From assembly GCA_016748015.1 (NCBI GenBank), contig JAAOMT010000227.1, forward strand, positions 1 through 47,034: 47,034 bases of DNA. The letters are read 5' to 3'. This DNA is from Geosiphon pyriformis (taxonomy: Eukaryota > Glomeromycota > Glomeromycetes > Archaeosporales > Geosiphonaceae). This document shows positions 1 to 10,640 of this stretch, one piece after another. Under the pieces are notes generated by a model. That model was given only the letters and a program-made list of their open reading frames with translations. It searched no databases and was not told the DNA's origin. Each line of letters opens with the position of its first letter. Position 1 is the stretch's first letter. The position numbers and the translations under genes are program-made.

Positions 1-480
1 CTAACCCTAACCCTAACCCTAACCCTAACCCTAACCCTAACCCTAACCCTAACCCTAACCCTAACCCTAACCCTAACCCTAACCCTAACCCTAACCCTAT
101 CCCTATCCCTATCCCTATCCCTATCCCTATCCCTATCCCTATCCCTATCCCTATCCCTATCCCTATCCCTATCCCTATCCCTATCCCTATCCCTATCCCT
201 ATCCCTAACCCTATCCCTATCCCTATAAATATCCCTATAAATATCCCTATCCCTAACCCTATCCCTAACCCTAACCCTATCCCTAACCCTAACCCTATCC
301 CTAACCCTATCCCTAACCCTAACCCTATCCCTATCCCTATCCCTATCCCTATCCCTATCCCTATCCCTATCCCTATCCCTATCCCTATCCCTATCCCTAT
401 CCCTATCCTTATCCCTATTCTTATCCCTATCCCTATTCCTATCCCTATCCCTATCTCTATCCCTATCTCTATCCCTATCC
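1..480. repeat. Telomere: canonical CCCTAA then variant CCCTAT repeats
   Basis: Bases 1 to about 98 are perfect CCCTAA units (TTAGGG on the other strand), so the window starts at a chromosome end. From about 99 the unit becomes CCCTAT, with a mixed CCCTAA/CCCTAT patch at about 205-330 and two TATAAAT interruptions near 226-246. The last 80 bases drift further (CCTTAT, CCTATTC, CTCTAT) and stop at about 480. Decay with distance from the end is typical of proximal telomere repeats that telomerase no longer renews, but here the variant block is longer than the canonical one. Confidence 0.97.
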
Positions 481-498
481 CACTAAGCTGTTTCTATG

Positions 499-1290
499 TC
501 TATGAATTTGGATAAACTGTTAGATACACAGTTAAATTTTCTTTATAAACAGACAAATAGAAATTGTTAGAAGTTTAATGTTAAAAATGCTGGTGAAACA
601 AAGTGGTGTAGGTTTAAAAAGCCTACAGTAACTAATACAGCATTGTTTTTTAATAAGTTTGTTGTTTCTAAGGAGTTTTTGGATTTAAATGCTATGTGGA
701 ATGTTGTTCACAAAATAATATGTCTTTTAGTGAATGAAATCTTCAAGAAAAAGTGGTTTAAAAATTATGATGGTGTCTTCATCAAGTAATTTTTTAAGTT
801 TTATAAACTAGAAATTTTAGTGTTGAGAATTGTCAAGTCTTTATATAAGGGTGTTGAAGGTATTTTTGAATCTTTAATGAACTGTTGGACATTGATAAGG
901 CTCTGTTTGTTCAGGCTCTGTTTGTTCAGGCTCTGTTGGATTCTAGTACAGATCTTAATCATGTACATTTGGCTCTTTTTAGTATAAGGAAATCATATTG
1001 TGTCTTCAAGTTTGCTGAGTTTTTGCAGACTAAGAAGTCTTGGATAAAGTCAGCTATTAATAAATAAATAGAAAGTTTTGCCATTAATAAGGGTTATACA
1101 ATCAGATGTGTGCTGGAGCATCTTTTTTGGAAGGTGGTGTTGGACTATCTGGTCATTGAAAATGAACTGATTTTGGAGTCTAATCTGATTAAGACCAAGA
1201 TGGATGGGATTATGAAGAGCTAAACTAGGAAGCATAAAGTAATGGCAGATTTATCTGATGATTAATCTTATTAATATTGGTCTTTAGAGT
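499..1290 (+). pseudogene. LINE N-terminal region, unrecognised
   Basis: Plus-strand coding remnant upstream of the RT domain. Open stretches such as 885-1067 are interrupted by TAG/TAA codons and at least one frame change near 880. A 15-base unit (gctctgtttgttcag) is repeated nearly perfectly at 899-944, giving a short in-frame duplication (ALFVQ twice). No endonuclease, zinc finger or RNA-binding motif is clear. It is assigned to the LINE because it runs on into the RT in the same direction without a boundary. Confidence 0.55.
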
Positions 1291-2300
1291 ACATTTTTGA
1301 TAAGGCTTTTTCAGGTGTAATGTGTTTAGTTGGTTTCAATGAGTTGTTTAGTATGGTTTCTATTCTGCTTAATGATAAAGCTGCTGTTTTTTCTGGAGTT
1401 TCAAATAAACTTTAGAAGCACTATGACAAATTGGTCTTAGATATGCTTTTAATATTTTTGAATTTTTGTTTGTCTTATAAATTGGTGTCTAGTGCTTGGA
1501 AAAAAACTTGGATCTCGATGATTTCCAAGTTTTATCAGTAGGAGGGAGTTTTTACAAATATTCATTTTATTGCTTTAATTAAAACTGTTTGTAAGATTCC
1601 CTCCAAGATTTTCTCAGACATAATCTCTTTGGCATGTAGTGCTTATGTATTACAAAAGAATAATTTCTTGGTTTTAAAAGATACAATAATACAATCTCTT
1701 ATTTTTGCTGTTGGTTTAGTTATTGGGGATGCTTTAGAAAAGGACTGTGAACTCTGGCTGGTCTTATAAGACATGCAAAAAGCCTATAATTTTGTTAAAT
1801 AAGAGCATCTTAGGAAAAGCTTGGTCAAAATAAAGATGTGTGACAAATTTATTAGATTTTTTGGTAATATTTACAATAATTGTGTTAACAGAGTTATAAC
1901 TGATTTTGGGTTGATAGATAAATATTAAGTGCATAATAGTTTGGATTAAGATGAGATGTTCTTACTTCTTTTTTGGTACATATTTTATAATTCTTTTTTA
2001 TGTAAAGTTAAGAGACAAGAAAGTATGTTTGGATATAAATTGAATTCTCATTTTATTGCCAGAACTGGTTGTATAAAATTTTAGGCTAAATTAACATTTT
2101 TTCTTGCTACTAAAGCTTTTGTCAATGATACAATCTGAGTTGGTAACAGTCAGACTACAATACAACACATTCTTAATGTTGCTAGTGAATTTTTTAGAAT
2201 TAATGATATTTTCATTAATAATGATAAGACAGTAGCTATTCTTATCAATTGCAGAGTTGAATGCCCTTTTTTGTTAATCTGTAATTTGTCTATTTTTATT
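1290..2300 (+). pseudogene. LINE reverse transcriptase domain
   Basis: Would copy the LINE RNA into DNA at the target. Visible RT blocks in order: a segment reading IHFIALIKTVCKI (about 1560-1600, cf. the RPIsL block of LINE RTs), LVL*DMQKAYNFV (about 1762-1798, the D-K-A-Y/F block with the first catalytic Asp), SLD*DEMF (about 1937-1962, the Q-G block) and FVNDTI*VG (about 2112-2140, the [FY]xDD box). In the last block the first Asp of DD is Asn and Trp is TGA, both explained by G-to-A changes. With that Asp lost and several stops the enzyme is dead. Confidence 0.8.
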
Positions 2301-3640
2301 GCCAAGAAAAAGAAGTTTTATTATTATCTGGATATTTTTTTGTTCACCAAAGATTTGTCAAAGTCTAGTTTGGCTAAGACATATTCAAATGTCAGGTTTT
2401 TTGCCAATCTCATATTAAAGAAAATCATTTCAGATAAATAGTTCTCATATTTGGTATTAGCTGTTCTCTATTCTATTGTCAATTACAAAATACAGTTTAG
2501 TTTTGTTCCTATTGGAGTGTGTAAAAAGTGGGATGCTTTGATTTACAAGAGCTTAAAATTGAAATTTGGTCTGTTTTTTAACTTTTCCAGCAATAGGTTG
2601 TACTATTTTTTATTATATGGTTTAAAAATTTTTGAACAAGTTCAGACTGAGAGCAAAATGGCTTCTGTTAAGTGGTTTGCAAACTCTGTTGAAATTTTGG
2701 GTTGTTTGTTTTCATACAGGTTTTTTGTTTTGCAGGCTTTAAGTTAGTGTTCACTCTATCTTTTAAGTTCTTCAGTTTGTATTAAGATCAATTCGTTTAA
2801 TAACTTTTTGGTGAGCATGGTTTGTATTTTTCTTAGGTACAATTTGTCTTTGAGTGGTTCAATGGTTAGTTTTTTTTATTTTTGGAATAAAACTTCTATG
2901 TTAATTGTTTTTGTTGAGTATTAATTTTTTAAGTTTTTTTTTTCACTTTGGCGATATAACATAGCTTTTGTGGAGCAGCTTTGTAGTCAAAAGGGTGCTG
3001 TTTTTGATTAGAAAACCTTTAAGCATTGAAAAAAACTGGATCCACATGGCCTTGTTTCTGATTGGTTTAAGTTTTCTGTGGATTTTCTTAATAGTATGAC
3101 TTTTTTTCCTACTGGTTCTTCTTTTTTGAATGGTTTTGAACTTTTAAATATTCTGAAGTCTAATGAGTTTAAGCATGTTTATGATTATTTATTAGATATT
3201 ACAGCTGACAGTCTTTTTGTCTATACAGATAGATCTTTGAGAAACTTGGAGAGTGCTAATGTGAGGGCTGAAACAATGGTTTTTTTTAAGGATGTAAACT
3301 TGAGTTTGAGAATTAAGATTTTTGGTCTGTTATCTTCTACTTTGGCAGAGCTACAAGTCATTGTATTGGCTCTTGAATGTGTTCTTTTTCTTAGCTTAGT
3401 TTGGCTTTTTATAAACAATTAGACTGTCTTAAATGCATGCAAGTTGGAATTAAATCTGGTACATTCAGATTTTCAGAATTGATGTTGGATTGAACATTGA
3501 CACATTGTAAACATTATTAGAGAAAAGAATTTAAATATTAGTTGGTGTAAAGTTAAAAGTTATTTGGGTATCTTAAGTAATGAATATGTTAATGCACTTG
3601 TCAACACTGGTTTTTTTTCTTTCTGGTGTTTTTCTTTTAA
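2300..3640 (+). pseudogene. LINE thumb/linker and RNase H domain
   Basis: Bases 2451-2747 form a 98-residue open stretch that continues the RT thumb/linker. The RNase H domain lies at about 3200-3620: VYTDRSLRN (first Asp kept, usual Gly changed to Arg by G-to-A), then STLAELQVIVLALE with the expected Glu, then VKSYLGILSNEYVNALV, matching the C-terminal H-x-G-x2-x-N-E-x2-D block with His and Asp both altered (Y and N). RNase H removes the RNA template during retrotransposition. Part of it (3078-3422) is still open for 114 codons. Confidence 0.8.
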
Positions 3641-4499
3641 TGTAAAAGAACATTGTATTTTGGCTGAGAGTAGTGTTGTTTTTGACAATTCTAGATATTT
3701 TGTTCATAGAATTTTTTAGTCTATTAATCATACATACTGGAAGGTTGGTTTTGAATTTAAAATTTTAAATAATAGTTTGTTTTTAGATATTAATTGGCCT
3801 AGCTCATTTTTGATATGGCAACCCAACTTACATATAATTGTTGGTTTCACTAGTAAGATTATTGTTGGTGCTTATACATACTTCATGAAAACTTTGTATT
3901 ATCAATTGCCAGTTGTTGTTCGAAAGCACCTATATGACAAGTATTACCTTAATGTATTGTGTTTGTATTGTAGTAATATTGAGGTTTCAGATTATGTTTT
4001 TTTTGTGTAGTTGATGATTTAGTTCATTATCATTTATTGAAAGCCCATACAACTATTTAGTATATACTTTCTGGTTTTTTTTTTCCTTTTTATGTGTGTC
4101 TCAATTGTTATTCTCTTGTGTTTCAAATGTTGCAGTGTGTACAGCTCTTTGCAAGGGCTTTGTCTTTAGAAATTGGCTTCAAAAGACTGCATCTGTATTT
4201 AAAGATTTCAAAGTTGTGAATTAGAAGATCATAAACTTTATGCATGGTTTTTGTCTTGCTTTAAAAAGGAGATTTGGTTGGTTTGCACTAAACATCATGC
4301 TTTTATGAGAAAAAATGAGCTTATATTATGTGATGATTTAATTTTAAGATTGGTTTTTGGGCTGTCTTCATTATTTTCTACTGGTGTGATTAAATTGCTA
4401 AGTATTGATAAGGCATTTGGTATTGTTTTTGGGTTTTGGAAGTCTTGTTTGTTTTTTTCAGATCTTGGGAACTCTGTCTCCATTTATATAGGTGCTTAA
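3640..4499 (+). pseudogene. LINE C-terminal region and 3' end of coding part
   Basis: Open stretches 3777-4010 and 4251-4499 follow the RNase H domain in the same direction; the last reads into a TAA at 4497-4499. No domain is recognised beyond membership in the LINE. The segment around 4380-4640, including coding end and 3' UTR, has a second, more decayed copy at 45830-46140, which helps fix the 3' boundary. Confidence 0.65.
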
Positions 4500-4640
4500 T
4501 ATTGTCTTGATTAGCTTAAATGGCTGGTTATATATAGAAAATACATGATTCACATCTAGTTTAGATTGATTATTTGATATATTATACTAAGTAGTATTTG
4601 AATCTTACTCATTAAAAATAAAATAAAAATAAAAAAAATA

Positions 4641-5220
4641 AATTTAATATTAATATAATATTAAAAAAACTAAATTATTTTTAAGTAAATTTATTTTTTA
4701 ATAATGAAAATATAATAATATTAAATTATATAAATTGAGTTTTTTTTTAAATTTTTTTAATTTAGCTTAATTATTTTTTAACTTAAATAGTTAATTATAT
4801 ATAAAAAGTATATAAATTAAATTATTTAAATATTATATTATACTAAATAGCAATTAAATTTTATTTTGTTAAAATAAATAAAAGTATTTTATTTTTATTA
4901 TAATTAATATTTTTTTTAAAAACAACTAATTAATAAAAAAATAACAAAAAAAATATTAAAATTAAAAAAACATAAAAAACTTAATTGTAAATTTCTTAAT
5001 AATTTTAAAAATTAATTATTTAAAAATTATTATATTAAACTATATTATTAAATATTTTATTACACTAGTATTAAAACTTTAATTTTAACAATATTAATAA
5101 AATTTTTAATTATTAAAATATATGTTTTATTAAATATATATACTTATTATCAAATTTATATAATAAAAAATTAAATTAAAAAATAATAATATTAAACATA
5201 ATAGAAATAGATTAGGTTTT
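4641..5220. other. Extremely AT-rich spacer, no gene seen
   Basis: Almost pure A/T with short homopolymer runs and no open frame of useful length on either strand. It directly follows the LINE tail. A similarly composed stretch (46141-46490) follows the second LINE remnant, with a few shared-looking words, so both could derive from one old repeat; base composition alone could also give this. Confidence 0.6.
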
Positions 5221-6385
5221 TTTGTTAAACTTAATGTTGATTGTTTTGTTTTATTTATGACTATAAATGATTAAAACAATAATATTTTTCTGAAAAAAAT
5301 GGTCATTAATTTGGCTAATAATTATAATAATTATTATTTTTAAGTAATAGTATTTTAAAAAGCAGTATTTATTGTTAAAATAAGATTTATAAATAGTGTT
5401 CTGTATTTTTTCAATAATTTAGGCTAAAAATTTCTGTTGAAATCATAAAAATAAAATTTTTTAGAAGTTTTTGGAGTTTTAAGTTAAAATTTAATAAATT
5501 AATTAAGTATTATATTACTTTTTAGAATCTAAGAATATAACAATATTATAGATAATAAAAATTTTAACTTTTTGCTAACAGTAAATTGTAATTTTTTTGT
5601 TTAAATTGTTGTTTAATATTACTTTCTGTATCTAATTTGAATTTTTTAGGAGTTTTAATATTGTGGTTTTTTTTTAAGCTATAAGTAATAATTTTGTGTA
5701 TATAATTTAATTTTTTGTTAATAAAAAGAAGAATTTCTGTAGCTGCTTTTTTGGTAATTAAAATTGAATATAATAGTAGATTTTAATAAATCTGTTTTTC
5801 GAGTTTTTAATATCTATTGTTTGCTTAGATAATAGTTGATTTTGGCATATTATAATACAAAAAATCACTTTTAGTTACAAATATTTTTTTCTGAAATTTC
5901 TAAATTTTTCAAAAATATTAATATAATGCTTTTCTAAAAGACAAAATTTTTTTTTAACTGTTTTAATAGTTACTACTTTGTAAGTTTTTTGAATATTTTG
6001 TCTTTAAATTTTATAATTTCACAGAAAACACTAAATATTATAAGTAAATTTAGTAAGATATGTTTATAACATTTGGCATTCATAATTTGATAATAAAAGT
6101 CAGTTAAATATAAATAAATTGGTTTTGTTGATTAAATTGATTATTATTTTTTGAAAAATTTTTGTTTGGAGTTCTATTTATTGAGTTTTTTGTTATAAAA
6201 CACAAAAACGTTGTTACTTTAAATATAAAGTTATAGTTAATGTTTTTTTTCGAGTTAATAAGCACAGTTACTAAGGTTTAGTATTGTTTTTTTGCTTTTT
6301 TAATAAACTAACAAAATAAAATTAAAATTTAAACCTAAAAAAAGCTTTTTTTTAGCAAGTTATTACAAAGTTTATTCTCAAACAC
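5221..6385. other. Decayed AT-rich sequence, probably an old transposon
   Basis: Slightly more mixed composition than the spacer before it, with T-rich plus strand (A-rich minus strand), the same skew shown by decayed minus-strand copies elsewhere in the window. Minus-strand translation gives only short stretches between stops and I recognise no domain. It ends exactly where the left LTR of element A begins. It does not match the part of element D expected on this side of A, so the junction is rearranged. Confidence 0.4.
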
Positions 6386-7154
6386 TGTTACAGAAAGGTT
6401 TTTTTGGTATATTTTAATTGTTGATATCCCGTTTTAATTGCAATCAGTTTTTTATGAGTTCCTCGATTTTATGTATTGGATATTAATGATAATGTACTAA
6501 AAATTTTCTCTTAATGTTGTGATATAAGTCTTTTCTTTAATTCTAGTTGTTTTTGTATGTTGTGTACTCTTTCCCAGAGGCTAATCTGAAATCTATCTAC
6601 TGTCTGGGGTCTTCTCTGAGGCTATTCTTGCAATTGTCTGATGCATTTTTCTAATTTAAAAACATGGAATGTTAATAGCTTTTTCATGATTTCTCTAAAT
6701 ATATAATAAAGCTTTTTCAATTTAATTAGCAACTACATGAATAATCTTGATCAGAGATTATTCTTCCAAAGGGTTCAAAGATGGAATAATAGTTTCATTC
6801 ATTAGAAAGGGTATGGGAACTCTATTGTTAATCTTGTAATTGTGATGTTAATTCAATTTATTATTTTTATTAATTCTTTTTGAATATGATTTTATTTAAA
6901 TATTTGTTGCTTTGAGTTGAAGCTGTTTTTTTTTTCATCATTAAAAACTATTGTATATATATATAATTATTGTTTACAAAATAATATCTTGTAATACTCT
7001 ATTTCTGTTATTTTTAAATAGTGCTTGCTGCTATTATATGGTAGTGCTTACTGTTATTTGTAAATCATTTCTTTTTATAAATTGTTGCTGTGCTATTTCA
7101 TGATTGGCTAATTTATATTATTTATAATTCCTATTAAATTCTTGAACTGTAACA
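6386..7154 (-). repeat. Element A 3' LTR (left copy)
   Basis: 769 bases, starting TGTTACAG and ending CTGTAACA on the plus strand. It matches 13399-14194 along its whole length, with most differences being C/T or G/A changes. It contains two units of a GTGCTTGCTGCTATT-like repeat near 7020-7060 where the other copy has four, which explains most of the length difference. Confidence 0.9.
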
Positions 7155-7172
7155 TTATCCCTTCCTTTCAAG
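7155..7172 (-). other. Element A polypurine tract
   Basis: Read on the minus strand, the 18 bases just upstream of the 3' LTR are cttgaaaggaagggataa. Such a purine run primes plus-strand DNA synthesis in LTR elements. Equivalent purine-rich runs precede the 3' LTRs of B, C and E. Confidence 0.75.
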
Positions 7173-7600
7173 ATTAAATTTGTTGAAATCAAAGTTAATT
7201 TCTTCATTGATTTCTATATTACTATAATAATTTAATACTGTATTATTAATTTGTTGTTGTAAATTTTGAAATTGTAAATTGGTTAATCGTCCAATGCTAT
7301 TAATTGTTATAAGATTCATAGTTGGATCCAATAGTACTTTGTAACAGTTTTTGAAAGTTTTAAAAATTCTGTGAACAGCTTTTATATGAAATATATTGTT
7401 GGTTTTTCCAATAAAACTTTCCAATTGTTGTATTATTGTTTTGCTAAATACTTTGACTGAATCTTTTAAGTATAATGTTTTAATAATTTCTGAAACTTAA
7501 TTAGTTCTTTTATTGGTGTGTTTTCATCTAGCTGTAGTGTTCTCAAGTATTGGCTAAGATCTTTGTAAAAGTAATTGTCTATTGTTTATGAATTGGTTGT
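7155..7600 (-). pseudogene. Element A extra ORF (C-terminal part), unknown function
   Basis: Minus-strand ORF 7424-7155 (89 residues) plus an upstream part (to about 7600) in a shifted frame. It aligns by eye with ORFs in the same place in B (29398-30162) and C (35886-35179). The best-kept block reads INSIGRLTNLQFQNLQQQI here, VNNIGGMTN*QFKDLQKAI in B and IQYIGKLTELKFQQFSDQI in C. No membrane segment, signal peptide, cysteine cluster or known catalytic motif is visible. It is predicted to be mostly helical and basic. In A it directly follows RNase H because integrase is missing. Confidence 0.72.
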
Positions 7601-7616
7601 TGTTTGATGGTTTTTA

Positions 7617-9050
7617 TGTGTGTCTCATTTGCGACAAGCAGTCAGCATTGGCATTTTTGGTACCTTTTTTATATTTAATAATGTATTCATATGGTGCTAA
7701 TATTTTTGCTTATTTTGTGTATTTTCCTGTTAATGTTTTTTTGTTTTTAACCAAACCAATTTTTTGTGATTGGTAGTAATATCAATTGGTTTATAGAGCA
7801 GATATGTTGAAAAGTAAATGCAGCTCCAAACTATAGCTAAGCATTCCAATTCATGAGTTGTGTAGTTTTGTTTTGCTGTACTTAGGCTTCTACTGGCATA
7901 CACAATTACATGTTTTCTTCCATTATCATTTTTTTGAGACAGAATAGCACCAAGTCCAGTTCCAGAGGCATCTATAGCTAAAATGAATTTCTTGTCAAAA
8001 TCCGGGTAGATTATTATTAGAGCTTCAATGAGCTTTTATCTGAGGTAATTAAATGCTTTTTGTTGTGTGTCTGTCTATTCAAACTTTATGTTTTTAGATA
8101 GTAAATAATTAAGAGGCTTGGCAATGTTTGAGAATTTATTTACAAAGTGTTAATAGTAAGATGCAAGTTCTAAAAATCTTCTTACTTCTGTTATGTTCTG
8201 GGATACTGGAAAGTTCTTTACTTTGTCCACTTTTGATGGATCTGGTTTTATTCTATTTTTTCCAACTACATGTCCTAAAAAGGCTAATTTATTTTTTTCA
8301 AAGAAGCATTTTTCTAAGTTTAATTTGAGTCCAACATGTTTTAATCTTTCAAAAACTTGTTGTAAATGTTGTAGATAATCCATGAATGTTGGTGAAAAAA
8401 CATTGATATCATCCAAGTAGACAACAACGAATTGCCATAAAATTCCTGAGTAGATTACATTCATTAGTCATTAAAATGTCACAAGAACATTGGTGAGTCC
8501 AAAGGGCATTACATTCATAATTGCCATTTTGTGTAGTAAATGCTGTTTTATGTCTGTCTTTTGGGTCCATTTCAATCTGCCAGTATCTACTGGTCAAGTC
8601 AAGTATAGAAAACTATTTTGCTTCTTTAAAGATATCAAAGATTTTGTCAATTAACAGTATTGGGTATGAGTTTTTGGTTGTTTTGCTGTTTAGTTTGTGA
8701 TAGTCAACACAAAATCTAATTTTTCTATTTTTTTTTTTACTAAGACAACTGGTAAGAATCATGGGCTTATGGATGGTTGAATTATTCCATTTTGCAGTAT
8801 TCTCTGAACTTTTTCTCAGATGAAATTATGTTCTATGGGTGGAACACAATAAGCACATTGTTTTTCAGCTCTTGCATTACCAGTGGAAATTTGGTGTTGA
8901 ACTAAGTTGGTTCATCCAAATTCACTATCCTGCAAAAATATATCAAAGTATTTCAGAATTAATGCTTTTAGTTAACATTGTTGATTTGGATTTATTGTTC
9001 TAATGCTTAATTTTGTTAATTCTTCAGGTGTAAATTGGTAGCATTCCAAT
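7617..9050 (-). pseudogene. pol: Element A reverse transcriptase and RNase H
   Basis: Minus-strand Ty3/gypsy RT. Visible: IRFCVDYHKLN (about 8720-8690), FSILDLTSRYWQIEMD with the first catalytic Asp (about 8610-8570), VVYLDDINVF with an intact YLDD box (about 8432-8400), then the thumb with FLGHVVGKNRIKPDPSKV. RNase H follows: LAIDASGTGLGAILSQ with its Asp kept (about 7990-7940), VIVYASRSLS, and a closing block ANADCLSQ near 7640. Two or more frameshifts (near 8500 and 8760) and several stops break it. It reverse transcribes element RNA; RNase H removes the template. Confidence 0.88.
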
Positions 9051-9058
9051 GGTGTTTG

Positions 9059-9870
9059 CTAATTTATTGATGTCAGTTTACAATACAATATGATTTCTGG
9101 AAAATTCAGAATTTTTTGTGGTATTGACGCATTTTCTAGTTTTGTTCCAAGGTATTCTATGATGGTGTTTTCTGGAATATATATGAGCTCTTCTGTGATA
9201 TTTGTAATAGGAATTTTTATCCATTGTGTTTTGTCAGCTGGAATAAAAAGGTTAGTAAGTTCTATGAGAAACTGTTGGCAAGTTTCTGAGTAGGGCTCAA
9301 ATATTAGATTTATATCTTTTATAGTTCTATTTATTTTAATTTCTGATTTTCCATAAGGCGTGAGTGTGATTGACCACTCATTTTTAATTAATTCATTTTT
9401 CTCCTCTGGTGTTTCAATAAAATTTGTTTTAATTTCTTCTCCTGTTAATCCAAAACCATAAATTCTTTTCATTGTTTGTATCAATTCCTCTCGATTTTCT
9501 GCTAGTACAAAATTTCCAACTTTTACTAATGGCAGGAAAATTGCTTGTGTTATCTTCTTTTTAGATTCAATGATATAAGATTTTTCTGAATTGTTCTGTA
9601 GTAAAACCATCAAATTTCCAGTGTAGCCAGAGTCAATTACTCTTCCTTGAATGCTTATTCTTTTTTTTGCAAGGCTTGATTGTGATGCTATTTGGATTAT
9701 TATTCCTGGCAGAATTTCAACCACTATTTTTAGGTCAATTTTAGTAATACTCCTGAGTGGCAACGTCATGGATTGGTTTTCCAGATACCATAGATCGAAT
9801 CTGACATCAGTTAAATAGGCTTTTTTGGGTACTATTCCTAAGTGCCCATTGTCATAGTACTAGATGCTGA
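9059..9870 (-). pseudogene. dut: Element A dUTPase domain and pre-RT segment
   Basis: Open on the minus strand from about 9870, with ORF 9769-9059 containing most of it. dUTPase hydrolyses dUTP to dUMP and pyrophosphate, limiting uracil in DNA. Trimeric-dUTPase motifs in order: a degraded motif I (DVRFDL, usual D-A-G-Y-D-L), motif II SQSSLAKK, motif III RVIDSGYTGN, motif IV KKKITQAIFLPL and motif V RIYGFGLTGE. The catalytic Asp of motif III is present. The remaining residues (to 9059) form a second segment (IPITNITEELIYIPENTII) also present in B and C before RT. It lies between the cysteine module and RT. Confidence 0.85.
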
Positions 9871-9899
9871 TCTCCTGATCTAGATTAGTATAAGTTAAA

Positions 9900-10640
9900 A
9901 TATTTCTGACTTAGGATTATCAAGTGAGTTTTGTTGATTTATTGATTGATTTTGGTACTGCTGATTCTCAATTTCTATTTTTCTTTCAAAGTTTTTTTCA
10001 TATTGACACTCTTTACAGTATTGTCTTTAGCATGGGATAAGACAGTCTTCGCAAAGATAAATATTGATCTGGATGAGATACTGTTCTTGTTCTTGGCGAG
10101 TGAAACACAGCTGTTAATAATTTTTCTGGAATTTGTCTACTGGGTCGAACATGTTATAGTTGGCGACTTTGTTGGCTATTTTGGCTAATACTTTCCAATG
10201 TCATATTTCTTCAGCAGTTCCTCCTCTTACTTTGGCTTGTGTGGTGTTGTATAACTCATTCTCGTTATATGGGTAGTGCTACAGTCTTCTTAATGCTCTG
10301 TTAAATGCTGCTTCAAATGACATTCCTTCTTTTACTCAGTCACAGATGAGAATCGTGTATTGGCAAGTTGTGTCACACATTTCTCTTCTGTCTGGCATGT
10401 CAATTCAGTTGCATCTTTTTGGTAACAGTTCTCCACAAGCAAGACATGGTTTTCCATTCCATTTTCCATGTTTTCTGGGTAACCGTATTTTTCTTTATTA
10501 CAATGGTTACAATAGTAGTAGATAAAATTTCTTGGGTTTTTGTTCAATATGCTGCATGCAGTTATGAATAAGAGTTTTTTATTGCAAACCAAACATTCTA
10601 GTTTTGGTTTGTATTGCTGGTGGTTTTTTTGTGGACTTAC
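9900..10640 (-). pseudogene. Element A cysteine-rich module between protease and dUTPase
   Basis: Read on the minus strand: CLVCNKKLL, then YYYCNHCNKEKYGYP, then in a shifted frame GKPCLACGELLPKRCN, then a helical stretch, and near 10064-10010 LCEDCLIPC*RQYCKEC. Paired Cys spacing (CxxC) suggests at least two zinc sites. B and C carry the same order of motifs and the same spacing. Function is unknown: nucleic-acid binding is a reasonable guess but is not shown. One frameshift near 10490 and at least two stops break it here. Confidence 0.72.

Larger units (their letters stand above)
499..4640 (+). mobile_element. Non-LTR retrotransposon (LINE), near full length, decayed
   Basis: One plus-strand coding stretch with many in-frame stops runs from about 499 to 4499. 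An RT domain sits in the middle and an RNase H domain lies downstream. It is followed by a 3' UTR and an A-rich tail (AAAATAAAAT-like) near 4612-4640. The 5' end begins about 18 bases after the last telomere-like repeat and the tail points toward the chromosome interior. Wording around the RT and RNase H motifs resembles a LINE family I associate with Rhizophagus genomes; that identification is from memory. I could not recognise an endonuclease domain in the N-terminal part. Confidence 0.82.

Noticed and set aside
499-4499. Alternative genetic code explaining many in-frame TAG/TGA/TAA
   Set aside because: All three stops appear at Trp, Gln and Arg positions, and catalytic Asp codons are also changed; mutation by transitions explains both, a code change does not.
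4641-5220. Replication origin or centromere-like AT block
   Set aside because: High A/T is general here and no specific repeat or consensus supports such a role.
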